Assembly (NCBI GenBank): GCA_958298945.1
Contig: OY282610.1
Location: 30,578,167-30,642,166, forward strand
DNA from: Atherix ibis
Lineage: Eukaryota > Arthropoda > Insecta > Diptera > Athericidae
DNA length: 64,000 nucleotides
Direction of reading: 5' to 3'
Both the position numbers and the translations under genes were made by a program. Positions 1 to 11,200 of the stretch are shown here, one piece after another. Within the stretch, counting starts at the first letter, position 1, and each line of letters opens with the position of its first letter. A model generated the notes under the pieces. That model had not been told where the DNA came from. It ran no database searches and worked only from the letters and a program-made list of their open reading frames with translations.

Positions 1-1244
1 ATTAGATAAAATAGTTATGTTATTGATAATTGTACATTATTCAAGGATATTGCTATTAATAATATATGATAATATTGTATTTTGATTTTTTACAAAATAT
101 ATGATAATTAAATAAAAATTTTGAGAGTTTCCTTAATCTGAATATACGTGTATACCATAAACCATCGAAAAGAGTTTAGGAAAATATTTTTATAATTATT
201 AAATATGAGAAATATTTTTTTCTTAAAAATTATTTAACAATTTATCATCATGTAAATAACGAGAAGTCGGGAATCTGCAAGAACTCCAGATTTCCCAATT
301 TCGTGTCGATGTCTTCCAGTTCGATAATCCCATCAAATATTTGCCATCCTGGCTATATAGATTTACTGGAGTACCGGTCTCTCAACATTCTGTTGGATTC
401 GTTGATAACGCCGTCGGTCCACCGAAAGCAGGGCCTATAACTAATGTAAAGGTGGATGGCTGCACAGTATTGCTGTAGTGAGAAAATTGATAATAGTCTT
501 CTAATTAATTTGCCTTTGTATTGCAGATTATTAGGATAGTGTTTGTTTGTTATAAATCACCGCTCAATACAGATTTAGGTTGATCATTAAGGCAAGTTTG
601 TCTTACGCCAATGAAGTTAATGTTTTAAAAGGCTGCATTACTTGGCCTTGTGAGTAAATAAAAATATCTTTCATTCTGGGATTCTTTTAAAAATCATCGA
701 TATTTATACAAAATCTTACTTTCTAAAGTACATAATAAAATTCTTAATCTATCAAAGAAAATGCATATGGCAAAAATTACTCCATGTAATTCGTAATTAG
801 ACAAATTTAAATTTTACGAAATGCAAAGAAAAATATATCATAGCTGATAATTGATTTAAGAACCATTCATTCACGAATCGTATTCGTAATTTGAGAATTC
901 CGAATTTATAAAATGACAAGAAATGAAATGGTATGAAGAAATTCGAATAGAAGGTAATTGCACTTGATATCAGACACGTTTATTGCGAGTAATATACGTG
1001 TAAGACCGAAGTCATTCAGTTGTTATTCATTTGTCATACCACCTATGCGCTCATACCATGTGCGAATAAAGAATGAATGGCCTCAGGAAGGTATTCAGAT
1101 TTCAAGCATGGACGTAGTAGTAACTCTTTCATAATCGTAAATTTTTTTTGGATATAGGTTCGTTATTCCCACACTTATCTTCTGGAACAATAAATATGGA
1201 CTTGCCATCTAATTGTCCGTTTATATTACTCAGCCACACGTGTC
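1..1244. other. AT-rich intergenic DNA, nothing identified
   Basis: No gene recognised. A patch around 250-480 and another around 960-1130 have a more mixed base composition than the surroundings and may be old repeats, but their translations match no family I recognise. Confidence 0.4.
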
Positions 1245-1493
1245 CGTTTACATTACTCATCCAAACAAATTAAGCTTAATTTTATCCACAAGCGCGCAGT
1301 CGCGGAAATGCTCCAGGATCCCATCGTTAAATAGGCCCTCAAATCATCATCCATTCTCATGTAGGGGATCAAAATTTTTTCGAAGGATTCTCCTCTCGAA
1401 TGCGGATAAGAGTTCGAAATGGTTTTTGCTGAGAACCCAAGTTTCGGAAGAGTACGTGACGACTCGCAAGCCTAGTGTGCTGTACAACAGTAA
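1245..1493 (-). pseudogene. RTE-like non-LTR retrotransposon relic (post-RT region)
   Basis: Read on the minus strand from 1493, one frame gives LLLYSTLGLRVVTYSSETW, then VLSKNHFELLSAFERRILRK, then DPLHENG, two stop codons, and a tail ending VDKIKLNLFG. The SETW, FERRILRK and ENG blocks in this order are typical of the region just after the reverse transcriptase core in RTE-type (and related) elements. Stops after ENG show it is dead. The clade assignment is from memory of the motif order. Only about 80 codons are left and no ends are visible. Confidence 0.6.
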
Positions 1494-1897
1494 CTTCGAT
1501 GTTATGATCAGAATTATCGATCGAAATAGTTTAGACTAACTGAAATAAGCTCTGTCAGCAGCCTTTAGGGGATTTCATCCTTCATGTTGTTATTGGCAGG
1601 TACACTTGACCCCAACTTGGAAAATGATTTAACCACAAACCATTATCGGTGGTTTAACTACAATATTTCAAATCTATAATCTCTAATATAATTGGTATTT
1701 CCTTTGATGCCGAAGCTACCACCATGCCTTCATTTATGTGCAGCCCAATATTTTTCGCCATCGAGTCAATTTTAATGAAGGTAAAAACAGATATTTTTCT
1801 AAATATTTTTGTGCAAAAAGTTATTATAGTTGAAATTGTTAATATTGAAAACAAGTATTAGTAATTTTTTTATTGTATATCACTTATTATTTACATC
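1494..1897. other. Intergenic, nothing identified
   Basis: No coding or repeat signal recognised. It could be further decayed sequence between the two flanking transposon relics. Confidence 0.35.
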
Positions 1898-2105
1898 GAG
1901 GACTTGTGGTTTCAACAGAACGTAGCTGCGTGTCATCCAAAAATTCACTCGACGTTTAATTTAATGAAGAGACGATATCATTTGGCCACGAAAATCATAT
2001 GATTTAACGCCGTTGAACTTCTTTTTGTGGATCTATTTAAATTACCAGGTTTATGAGAATATGGTAGTCTACACACATTCCAAGAGCTTGAAAAGAATAG
2101 CAACC
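1898..2105 (+). pseudogene. Tc1/mariner-superfamily transposase relic, C-terminal part
   Basis: The frame starting at 1898 reads EDLWFQQNVAACH and later NAVELLFVDLFKL and LHTFQELEKN. This follows the insect transposase pattern DxWFQQDGATCH, then DLTPLDFFLWGYLK, then TIQELK (an IS630-like DDE family often labelled Tc3-like in insect annotations). The catalytic Asp after QQ is replaced (QQN) and there is at least one in-frame stop. Related relics of the same family lie near 49.1-49.6, 52.1-52.4, 58.3-59.5 and 62.0-63.1 kb. Confidence 0.6.
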
Positions 2106-3149
2106 GCATAATCGTGAATTAGAGCTGGTGGCAGCCATTTTATCAATATTGCTTTTTATTCATTAATAGTATTGTCTAATAATTACAACATATTTCATTA
2201 AAGAATAATAAAATTTTAATATGTGTTTAATTTAAAATTTTATTTTGTAGACCTTGTCTACAGGGAAAATAATAAATTTCCACACAGACACTTTTCAGAC
2301 CATGCACAGCCCTTGAATGAATTTTGCTATTTTAAAATATGTTCTCAGTAAAAACTTGTCAGTAATAATTTTTAGTTAAAATTTTCAGTTAAAATTTGTT
2401 AGTAAAAATTTTCAAAATAAAATATTAAGTAATAATTAATAGTAAAAATGATAGTTTTTCTACTGTGCGATCCGTAACTCAATCGGGGGATTCTGGGCAG
2501 AACATATTCATCCAAATCAAATGGTTTGGAAAAAGGCAAATTCAAAGTGTTAAGTGTTCTTTTAAAATTGTAAAGTATTCCATTTTTAATGTTTTTCCAG
2601 CTAATTTTATTTGCCATTTTCATACAGCAAATAGCTTAGAAATAAGCTCAAAGCCCATATTTGTATGATCTGACGTTTTTTGACTTTTTATTAGACTTCA
2701 GTATAAAAGTGCTGAAATTCTTAAAAATTTATAAATTTTTTCTTGATAGTTGAAACTAATTAAAAATTTCACAGTTGTTAGCGTGCTGGACTTCCATTCA
2801 AGAGATCGTGTCCCACTGACCGATGGTCCAACGCTAATTCCCAAAAACCACATTTCTCTAAATTTTACTTTAATTTCCTTATTCCGTTATCCTTTGTTGC
2901 CAAATAGCCTTTAAGTGTCCTGGCGCTAAGAACAATAAATTTCAGTATCAATGTTACTTGAAATGATAACAAACAACAACAATACACAGTTTTTTGGGAA
3001 AAAAAAATTACTTATAAAATTTTATTATTATTTGCTTATCCGCTAATACAATAACAGATACAAAAGTTGCTTGACTTAATTTTACAATAAATTAGCGACA
3101 TAACATTATCTAAAGTAAATAATGGTTTGGGGAAAATAAATATTTTTTT
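2106..3149. other. Intergenic AT-rich DNA with a possible tRNA-derived SINE
   Basis: Mostly AT-rich with no recognised gene. Around 2775-2835 the text GTTAGCGTGCTGGACTTCC, then AGATCGTGTCCC looks like a worn tRNA-type polymerase III promoter (A box then B box). The tail near 2915-2940 holds GTGTCCTGGCGCTAAG. A SINE head is possible, but no second copy with good identity was found in the window. Confidence 0.3.
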
Positions 3150-3860
3150 ACGACTTCATTTAACATGATTCGGATTGTCCGATTTGGGTCGAATATGCAC
3201 CGTTTAGTTTTTTAATTTGTAGCCACTTTAAAGGTAACTACATAATTATAGAAGCCCTGAGGTCCCTATTGGGGGAAAACTGGACTAAGTGATTTTCACA
3301 ATCTTCTCTTGGTGTCAATTTTTTATTATTAAGGAAGTTTTGAAATTATAAAAAAAGATGGTAATCAGTACTTCCATACCAAGCTTCCGGAGTTTCTGGT
3401 GAGTCACTATAGCCTGCCGTTGTCCTGATGGAACACAACACATCTCCTGACGGCCAACGATAATTGGATCGTTTAAGCTATCGGATTTTGGTCAATCCGT
3501 TAGCTTAAACGATCCAATTATTGACAGTTGAGGTCTGAATTTATTATTTGGCCATATGGAAGCATATCATAGTAGATGATTCCTTTCCAGTCCCGCCAAA
3601 TGCACAGCAAAACCTTCCTCGCCATTAGCCATGGTTTGGCCACCGTATGCGCCGCGTCACCGCACTTTGACCAAGATAGTTTTCGCATAATATTGTCGTA
3701 TGTGACGCATTTCTCATCCCCAATCATCATCCGTTTAAGAAATAGGTTGATTTCGTTCCGTTTGGCCAAGGCTTCACAGACGGAAATTCGATCCATCATT
3801 TTTTTATGCGTCAGTTCGTGTGGCACCCAAACATTGAGCTTCTTTTTTAATTATTTTTTA
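3150..3860 (-). mobile_element. mariner relic, cecropia-type
   Basis: The minus strand reads WVPHELTHKKMMDRISVCEA, then GDEKCVTYDN, then KVLLCIWRDWKGIIYYDMLPYGQ, RRCVVFHQDNGR and DYHLFL, then QNFLNNKKLTPREDCENHL with stops and shifts between. The order TGDEKWVTYDN, VFHQDNARPH, SDYHLF is the DD34D catalytic core of cecropia-subfamily mariners (family knowledge). The N-terminal third is absent and no terminal repeats are visible. An inverted duplication interrupts the core at 3460-3521. Confidence 0.75.
3460..3521. repeat. Palindrome inside the mariner relic
   Basis: A perfect 21-bp inverted repeat (3460-3480 against 3501-3521) is followed inward by one mismatch and four more pairs around a 10-base loop. 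One arm corresponds to the expected coding text (LDRL) and the other is an extra inverted copy, so the palindrome looks like a local fold-back duplication within the transposon. Confidence 0.8.
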
Positions 3861-3931
3861 ATTTGGCGGTAAATTTAACAAAACCCTTTTTTTTTTTTTA
3901 AACTGTTGTTATATACCTGTAAGATAGTATA

Positions 3932-4836
3932 AGAGCTCTGTTCAAAAAGTATCGCGAATTTTGAATTTCCGTGGGTTACGTATATTCGATTTTCGATTTT
4001 TTTTGGCGTTATGTTGGTACTCATGTCTCTCACTTATGCCGACAAGTTCGGCTATTTTGAATGTTTCGTTAATTTTTTACAGCTGCTTTGCTTGCACGTG
4101 TTTTGGCTCGTCTTCGATTTTTGCCCATTTTCGACCAAAAACAGCATCTCATTAACATTGCTAAGAAGCTGTTGGACTCTGTCTGCGAGGACCCAAATTT
4201 GCTCCAGAGGGTTATGGTTATGACGTGGAAAACAAAGCTCAATCATCCCAATGGAAGCTGCCGCACGAGCCATGACCAAGAAAAGCGCGCCAAGTTCGGT
4301 CCTTTGAATGTCAAGGTTTTGCTTACAGTTTTCTTCGATTTGAGGGTCATGGTGCATCATGAGTTCTTGCCACAGGGTACAACGGTTAATAAGTAATATT
4401 ACCTGCAAGTAATGCGCAAGTTGCGCAAAGCAATCCGCCAAAAATGCCCGGATTTGTGGAAGAACAAAAATTGACTTTTACACCATGATAACGTCCCTGC
4501 TCACGCATTGTTGCTTGTGCGCCAATTTTCCCCCAAAAACAACACACTAATAATGCCGCAGCTACCGTATTCCCCAGATCTGGCCCGCTGTGGCTTTTTC
4601 TTATTCCTGAAACAGATTCTTTGATCCATTTTTTGGAATAGGAAAAAATCGAAGACGAGCCAAAACACGTGCAAGCAAAGCAGCTGTAAAAAATTAACTG
4701 GACATTCAAAATGGCCGAACTTGTCGGCATAAGTGAGAGACATGAGTACCAACATAACGCCACAAAAAAAATCGAAAATCGAATATACGTAACCCGCGGA
4801 AATTCAAAATTCGCTATACTTTTTGAACAAACCTCG
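3932..4836 (+). mobile_element. Non-autonomous chimeric mariner with ~200-bp inverted arms (copy 1)
   Basis: Flanked by TA on both sides (3930-3931 and 4837-4838). The left arm, 3932 to about 4130, matches the 5' end of the mariner at 56437. It is followed by a cut-down transposase segment (NIAKKLLDSVCEDPNLLQR, KVLLTVF, LPQGTTVNK, SPDLARCGFFLF). The right arm, about 4613-4836, is not the mariner 3' end but an inverted copy of the first ~220 bp of the same element, including its start-codon region. The N-terminal coding part is missing and stops interrupt the rest, so it cannot make transposase. The copy at 33495-33991 shares both junctions. Confidence 0.85.
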
Positions 4837-5558
4837 TATATAATGTATTATAGATAAAAATTTTATTTACAAGAATTGTTCTCTGAAAAAAAGTATATAA
4901 AAAATACCAATTATATTATAAAATTCTTTTCTTATCAAATCTGTATAACTATACAAAATAATGAAAATGCATAATTTCTTGATAACATATATTGATTTAT
5001 TTAAGAAGCCGCTAATTATCCGTTTTAATATTTAATATTTAATTATAATAATTTTTTATATAACATAAATGTGTATTTAATTTTTTTTTTAAGCACAAAA
5101 TATTCTTTTACCATTAACTTAATCAATTATTTGACGAGTTTATTTTTCTTTATTATTAATACTTTTTACATAATAATTTATATTTTTTGTGTTGAAAATA
5201 TAATACAAATTATGTCCTTATAGTTTTTCGATTGGTCTTATTTTGTTTTTTTTTTTTAATTTGTTTTCTATTTAAAAGTAAACTAATAATTAGGTTCGCT
5301 CTTTAAAAGAAATATAATTGTTTATTCTATTTTATAAATTTTGTTATAATTTTCTTTTAATTTATGATTACAGATATTTATTTTTTAAATACGGATCTAT
5401 AAGTTTTTATTAATTATATAAAAAGTTTATAATTTTATTTATCATTTAATTTATATTTAGTATTTTTTCTTTTCGTTCAGTTTATTTTTCTTTATATTCT
5501 ATGGAATCATTATGTAGAGACTTACATAGATAAATATATATATATATATATGTTTAAT
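4837..5558. other. AT-rich intergenic spacer downstream of raspberry
   Basis: Very AT-rich with poly-T runs; nothing coding recognised. It lies beyond the predicted 3' end of raspberry on the minus strand. Confidence 0.5.
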
Positions 5559-5564
5559 TTTATT
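5559..5564 (-). terminator. Candidate polyadenylation signal of raspberry
   Basis: AATAAA on the minus strand, about 122 bases after the raspberry stop codon. In such AT-rich DNA the hexamer occurs by chance, so this is only the nearest good candidate. Confidence 0.4.
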
Positions 5565-5685
5565 TATATGCTTGTATATGATCATATAAAAAAGTCTCCT
5601 TTTTTTTGTAGTTATTTTTTTTAAATGTTCTTCATGATTTTAAATCATAAAGTTGGTCGTCAGTTGAAATTTTTTTAGCTATCTG

Positions 5686-5791
5686 TTAAAAGAGCCGCTT
5701 CTCATATGAAAATAGGCCATGAACATTGCCCTCAACCTGTGCCGAATGTGTCCGTTTCATAAATCTAAGATCACCCTGATAGTTCATTGTT
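5686..5791 (-). CDS. ras: raspberry coding exon 5 (C-terminus)
   Basis: Acceptor CTTGTAG precedes 5791. Encodes [19 protein letters not shown], then [16 protein letters not shown] and TAA at 5686-5688. The [19 protein letters not shown] ending is the conserved terminus of metazoan IMPDH. Confidence 0.93.
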
Positions 5792-8243
5792 CTACAAGTA
5801 AATGAAATATATGGTATTACTAAAAAAAAACCAAATATTGTTTGCAATTTTTAATATTAAATTCGGTTTTTGTTTTCAGATTATTGAATTTATATTTAAA
5901 AAAATAAATACAAATTCTCATTAAGTATACTTTTTTTACTTGTAATTTTCTTTTTTACTTTTCTAGATGAATTTTCATTTAAGAAGAAAATTACTATAAG
6001 AATATTTAAAAAAAAATTGAATTTGCAAAAACGATGAATTACCTTAATTCAACGACAGATTTCGCGCCAATATCCTGAAAACTGTGTTGCAGTCCGCATT
6101 CTAAATATGGTAAAAATCGAAGAACTGATCCTTTGTCAACTATACTCCCACTAACACCTTGGGCAACACGTAATTTATCCATATCAGTATGATAGTATCG
6201 ACTCATGGCTGATCCTTTGGCATCTTTTCGTTCCATTGCTTCGAGACTGCCCATGCCTCGGTATTTCTTAAGGCGTACCCCATCTGAGAAGAAATATTCG
6301 CCAGGTGCCTCAGAGGTTCCAGCTAGCAGAGACCCCATCATTACGGCTGATGCTCCGATTGCCAATGCCTTAACTATATGACCAATTGACTGGATACCAC
6401 CATCTGCTATAACTGGTACACCAAAGTCTTTGGCATAAGTGCTAACTTGATGGACAGCAGTTGCTTGTGGGCAGCCACAGGCCATTACTTCCTGAGTGAT
6501 ACAGATCGATCCACTACCCATTCCAACACGGAGTCCATCCACACCTGCTTCGATCAGATTTTTCGCCTGTGCTCTTGTTACCACTATCAGTTTTAAAAAA
6601 TATGAAACAGAAAGAAAATAATTTTTGTACATAGCTGAAGGCGATTAGAAATGCATGTTTTTCTTTACCATTGCCACCAACGACTTCTAGATTCGGGTAT
6701 GTTTTCTTAATGAACTTTATCATATCCATTTGGTATATTGAATTTCCTTGTGATGAATCTAGTACAACAACGTCGACACCGTTGGCAACCAACAGTTTTA
6801 ATCGTTCCTTGTCCTCTGGTCGTGTTCCAATGGCCGCTCCAACCAGCAATTGTTTATTACTATCCTTTGATGCGTTCGGATAATTACGGGCTTTCTTTAA
6901 ATCCGTACGGGCTATAAGGGCAACTAGTTCTCCTCTTTCATTTATAATAGGTAGTTTGCCCTTTTTGCTCGTTTCCAAAATTCTATTGGCCTGTTCTAAA
7001 GTTACTCCTTTTGGGGCGGTTATCATATCGTTCACTTTAGTCATTACGTTGCCAAGCTTAACGTCTGGCTGATTTTCCCGAAAGTCAATATCTCGTGATG
7101 TTACTATTCCTACTAATACGCCGCCTAATTTACCATTTTCTGTTATTGGATAACCAGTAAAACCGTTCACTTTTTTCGCCTCAAGCACATCCGCAACCGT
7201 ATTATCCGGTGACATTACAAATGGATCCCTTATAAAACCGTGTTTGTACTTTTTCACTTTATTTACTTCGTTACCCTGATATTCAGGTGTGCAATTATTA
7301 TGAATAATGCCAATGCCACCACAAAGCTAAAATTAATCAAAAATTGAAGAAAAAAAAAATTATAATTATTATTTTTTTCTCTCTATTTAAATAAATGCAA
7401 ATGTTATAATTTATATCTAAAAATGGCGGATTTTCTTTTTGAAATTAGATTTTCTTGTCGTAAAAGGAACAAATAAACTGTTTATATTTCTTACCGCCAT
7501 TGCTATTGCCATATCCGCTTCTGTAACTGTGTCCATTGGAGATGATACTAAAGGTGTTCGGAGGGTAATATTTTTTGTTAAATGTATTGATAGACTGACC
7601 TCTTCGGCAGCAAAATCAATAAATCCTGGCAGTATTAGAAAATCACTAATACCATAATTTGTTGATGTTTTGTCCAAAAGAAAAAATGAAAGTACAAAAA
7701 CACATACGGAAATTAACATTTTTTATTCAATTTTTTTCTTTCTCTTTTATTTATAAATAATTAAAAAAAAAACAAATTAATTGTAATTTTAGTTACAAAT
7801 AGATAAGATTTTTTTAGATTTATAATATGTAAAAATTTTATAATTTAAAACAATATCTAAAACTTAAAAAAAAATTGAAATTTTTATGGTTGTAAATAAT
7901 CGATTGTATTTTATTTGTAGTCAAACATTTTAGTTTTAAAGAGATTTTTTGATTGTTAAATAAAAATATTTAAAAATTTACAAAAAAAACTTTCAATATG
8001 AGCCAAATTTTTGGCTATAAAATTATAAAATAAAATTCAATATGGAAAATATAAATTTATAAGAAAAGTCTTATAAAATTATAAGAAAAATAATAAGAAA
8101 TTGAATTTTTAGTGAAATATATATATATATATATTTTTTACATACTTGTATGTTAATCCTTCACTAGAACTAAAGAGCTCTTTACATGATAGACCATCCT
8201 TTAAATCAATAGCGACCGAATGATTTGACATTGTTTTAAGCAT
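5686..8243 (-). CDS. ras: IMP dehydrogenase (raspberry orthologue), 5 coding exons
   Basis: Converts IMP to XMP with NAD+, the rate-limiting step of guanine nucleotide synthesis; cytosolic homotetramer in the known family. Coding exons 8146-8243, 7495-7645, 6669-7326, 6043-6583 and 5686-5791 join in phase with GT-AG introns to 1554 nt, 517 aa (human enzymes 514). Visible parts: DGLSCKELF and GLTYNDFLILPG near residues 16-40, SPMDT at 68-72, a CBS-domain pair at about 110-236, the catalytic loop GSGSICIT with Cys330, substrate-binding Asp363 in IADGG, the flap Arg431-Tyr432 pair, and the C-terminal SYEKRLF. All key residues are intact, so it should be active. Two in-frame ATGs (8243, 8231) could start it; the first is used here. 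The N-terminus before DGL is shorter than I recall for Drosophila. A further 5' non-coding exon cannot be excluded. Confidence 0.95.
6043..6583 (-). CDS. ras: raspberry coding exon 4 (catalytic core)
   Basis: Starts after GATAG with VVTRAQAKN and ends after GAATTAAG, in phase 2, before GTAATT. Contains the GSGSICIT active-site loop, [13 protein letters not shown] and the mobile flap. The last codons before the stop in the open frame (LR) are read through the donor. Confidence 0.95.
6669..7326 (-). CDS. ras: raspberry coding exon 3 (CBS domains)
   Basis: Starts after TTTTAG with [20 protein letters not shown] and ends VVGGN plus one base before GTAAAG. Holds both CBS motifs and the DSSQGNS stretch of the barrel. 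Confidence 0.95.
7495..7645 (-). CDS. ras: raspberry coding exon 2
   Basis: Acceptor TATTAG precedes 7645 and donor GTAAGA follows 7495. Encodes [11 protein letters not shown] through [12 protein letters not shown] to MAIAMA. The open frame upstream of the acceptor, which looks like a signal peptide, is intron read-through because exon 1 joins here in phase. Confidence 0.93.
8146..8243 (-). CDS. ras: raspberry coding exon 1
   Basis: Reads [32 protein letters not shown], then two bases AA before the donor GTATGT. The exon ends in phase 2 and the first base of exon 2 completes Asn in GLTYN. The DGLSCKELF and GLTYN blocks are diagnostic of the family. Too short to show as a long open frame. Confidence 0.9.
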
Positions 8244-11200
8244 AATGTTTGTTGTTTTTTTTTCTTTTGTATATTTAAGAAATTATTTTATATTCTTATT
8301 TTTGTATTAATATGATTAATTTTTATTTTTTTATTGTGTTTATTTATTTACAACAAAAAAAAAAACTATTTCTATATTTTATTGCACAAATATAAAATAA
8401 AAAATAAAAAATTGGAATAAAATTTTTTTATTATTATTATTTTAAAAAATATGGCCCTTTTTAATTAAATGTCTTTTCTATTTTCTTTTAATTATATTAA
8501 AAATTGAAATTTTTCTTTTCTTGCGAGAAACAGGAAATTTTTTATTAATATATCACTTTAAATTTGTATCCTGAAATAAAAGTAAAAGAAAAATTAGAAT
8601 CCAAATTTTTGTTTGTATTTTTAATAACATAGCAAATTATTTATAATTTCTAAAGTGTTTCAGTTAATTATTTGTTAATATAGTTGATTATAAGCAATGA
8701 CTACAAAAGAATTTCGTATTAATCGAAATAAGCACTTGTTCGTCTATTAAAGGTGTATTACTGACTAAAAGGTATTGCAAAGGTGCACGAAATATTAACT
8801 TTTCATTATTTATTAAGCAGGTTTTTTTTTACTATAATTTTTATTTATTGAACTCACACCTATGTACATCAGGTATGTTGTTATTATTTTATTTTTTTTT
8901 ATAAGTGATTGGAAGAAAAATTTATAATAATCGAACCAACAATAAGATGATCTGGATCACAACATAAAATGATAGTAACCATAATAATTTGATAGTATAT
9001 AGCCCTTTTGTTTTTATTTTACACATATAAAGACCGTTTAAAATTTATCTAAAATTATTTTTGTATAATATAAAAACTATTTCTTTTTTTCTTTTTTTTT
9101 GTTAATTCGTTCTAGTGTCGGTCAATATAAAAACTACTAATTTTCAAAGAGATATAATTTTTTTTTTTCGAAGAAAATAACTAATTTATGATAAGACCGA
9201 CAAGAGGGGCAACAAAAAAAAAACTCGATATGATTGTGTCTGACTAGGGCTAATACCTGGCGTTGTCAGTGAAACCTTATAAGAATGCATATCTGGTTGG
9301 TCTCAATTAATATATTCTACAATATTCTATCTACAGTATTCAGTTCTATTTTTATTTTTTTTTTCGAATTTTTTTATAACATATTACCATATGTCCATAT
9401 AGTTTAGTATTCTCCAATATTTGCGGGGGTTTCCAGTATGCATATACTATCTCTATGTATAGTTGGAAATATGTACAATAATAATTCTTGAGTAAAATAA
9501 ATACAAGACAACTTTAAGAAATGAGAAGGAAAAAAACCAAGATTAGAACACCTATGAATGCAAAATTATAGTCAGGCATAAATATTATAGTATAAAGAAT
9601 TTTTGAAAAAAATATATAATTACCAGAAAAAGGTATGTTATTTATTTTTTTTTAAATTCCTAAAACTCAATATAAAAAATGTTCCTTCAAATTAAAAATA
9701 ATACTTAAATTTTCGGCATATCTTAAAAAGTAAAGGGATATTCATGGAAGGAAAAAACTACATCCCTAGATTTGGAAAAAAAATTTTCTTCCTCGACTGT
9801 AAGACTTTTAAAAGGTGTTATTTCGTATTTATCTAAATACAAACATAAGTATAAATAGATAACATACACTTATACATGCATAAACTTAATCGATACATAC
9901 AATATCTTATTTTAAGTTTCGCAATTGTGCATAGAATAATTTCTTATGACTTAACATTTTGTGACCGTTTATAACAGGGGGGGGGGGGGAGGGAGGGGGT
10001 TGACTTTGAAATACTATCTGTTATGGAAATGGAATTTAAGAACGTTCAATAATAATATTTTCTATTTACCCTCTTAGTTTAGATATACTATTTTCTTATA
10101 TCATTTATATAGAAAGTGCTCGATGTATATAGTGAACTGAAAAGTAGTACTTTAGATCACATAATATAATAGACAATTTTGCACGCAACTATTATCTATT
10201 TTTCCCACTTCCTTTAATCAACCGAATACACGCACTATTGACATTCTTTTTATACTATTAATTATCTTAAGTGATCAATACAAATTAATACATAAAAAAT
10301 ATAATATTTTTATTTACCCCTGGCTGCCCCCCCCTCTCCATACCTTTTCCCTTAAACATAAAAAAGTTTTTTTTTTCAAAATATTTAATAATAGTTAAGA
10401 AATACAATATTCCATGAGGGAAGCACACATATTATTTTATTTTAATTAATTGTTAATCATTATTAAGAAAAAAGAAAAAATTATTTTAATAATATGTTTT
10501 TTCTTTCTTTTTTGTAATCTTTATTTAATTACAACTTATTTTAAAAAGGGACATTTTTATCTTATTGTTTAGAAATTTCAATACAATTAATATAAGGAAA
10601 TAAGATTTAATAAAAAAGCAAATAAGATTCGTTCTTTGTTTATTATATTCATTACACTTCCGCTATGTAATAATATTGTTATTATCACAATAAGAAATAA
10701 TATTTCAAAACTTTTATCAGTAAAAATTAGTTTTTAATTTAAGCATAATTATAAATTAAGAAACAATTAAAACGTTTATATTATCGAGTTCGAGTATAAA
10801 AACGATTAATATCTCTAATATGTGATATGTGGGTGGTATTGTTTGTTTTATTATTTTTTTTTAAAACTAAAATAAAATTTATAATTTTTGTTAGTTTTTT
10901 TTTCTAATTTAAAAATATTAACTAAAAAATTATTTTAAAAAATTAATAAATTAGAATTGGATTATTTTTGTTCAACGATTCATTTTCGCTGTTTCTTAAA
11001 AAGGAATTTGTTTTTTTTATTTTTAAATGGAAAAAATCAATTTTATTTTCAAAATGAATGTTAGTATAATTAAAAAAATATGATATCAATTTTTTTTTGG
11101 TCAACAATAAATTTGTTCCCTTAAAAAATATATTTACTGAGCACGTATTATGGATGTCGAGTCACTCAAACTAATCGTATGACAAGTCCGTATTGAATTA

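Noticed and set aside
4386..4763. 125-aa and 84-aa minus-strand open frames
   Set aside because: They run across the inverted arm and antisense transposase of the chimeric mariner; no independent coding signal.
7417..7719. Open frame starting [15 protein letters not shown] that looks like a signal peptide in front of IMPDH sequence
   Set aside because: The exon begins at an AG acceptor at 7646-7647 and joins exon 1 in phase to give GLTYNDFLILPG; the hydrophobic part is intron read-through.
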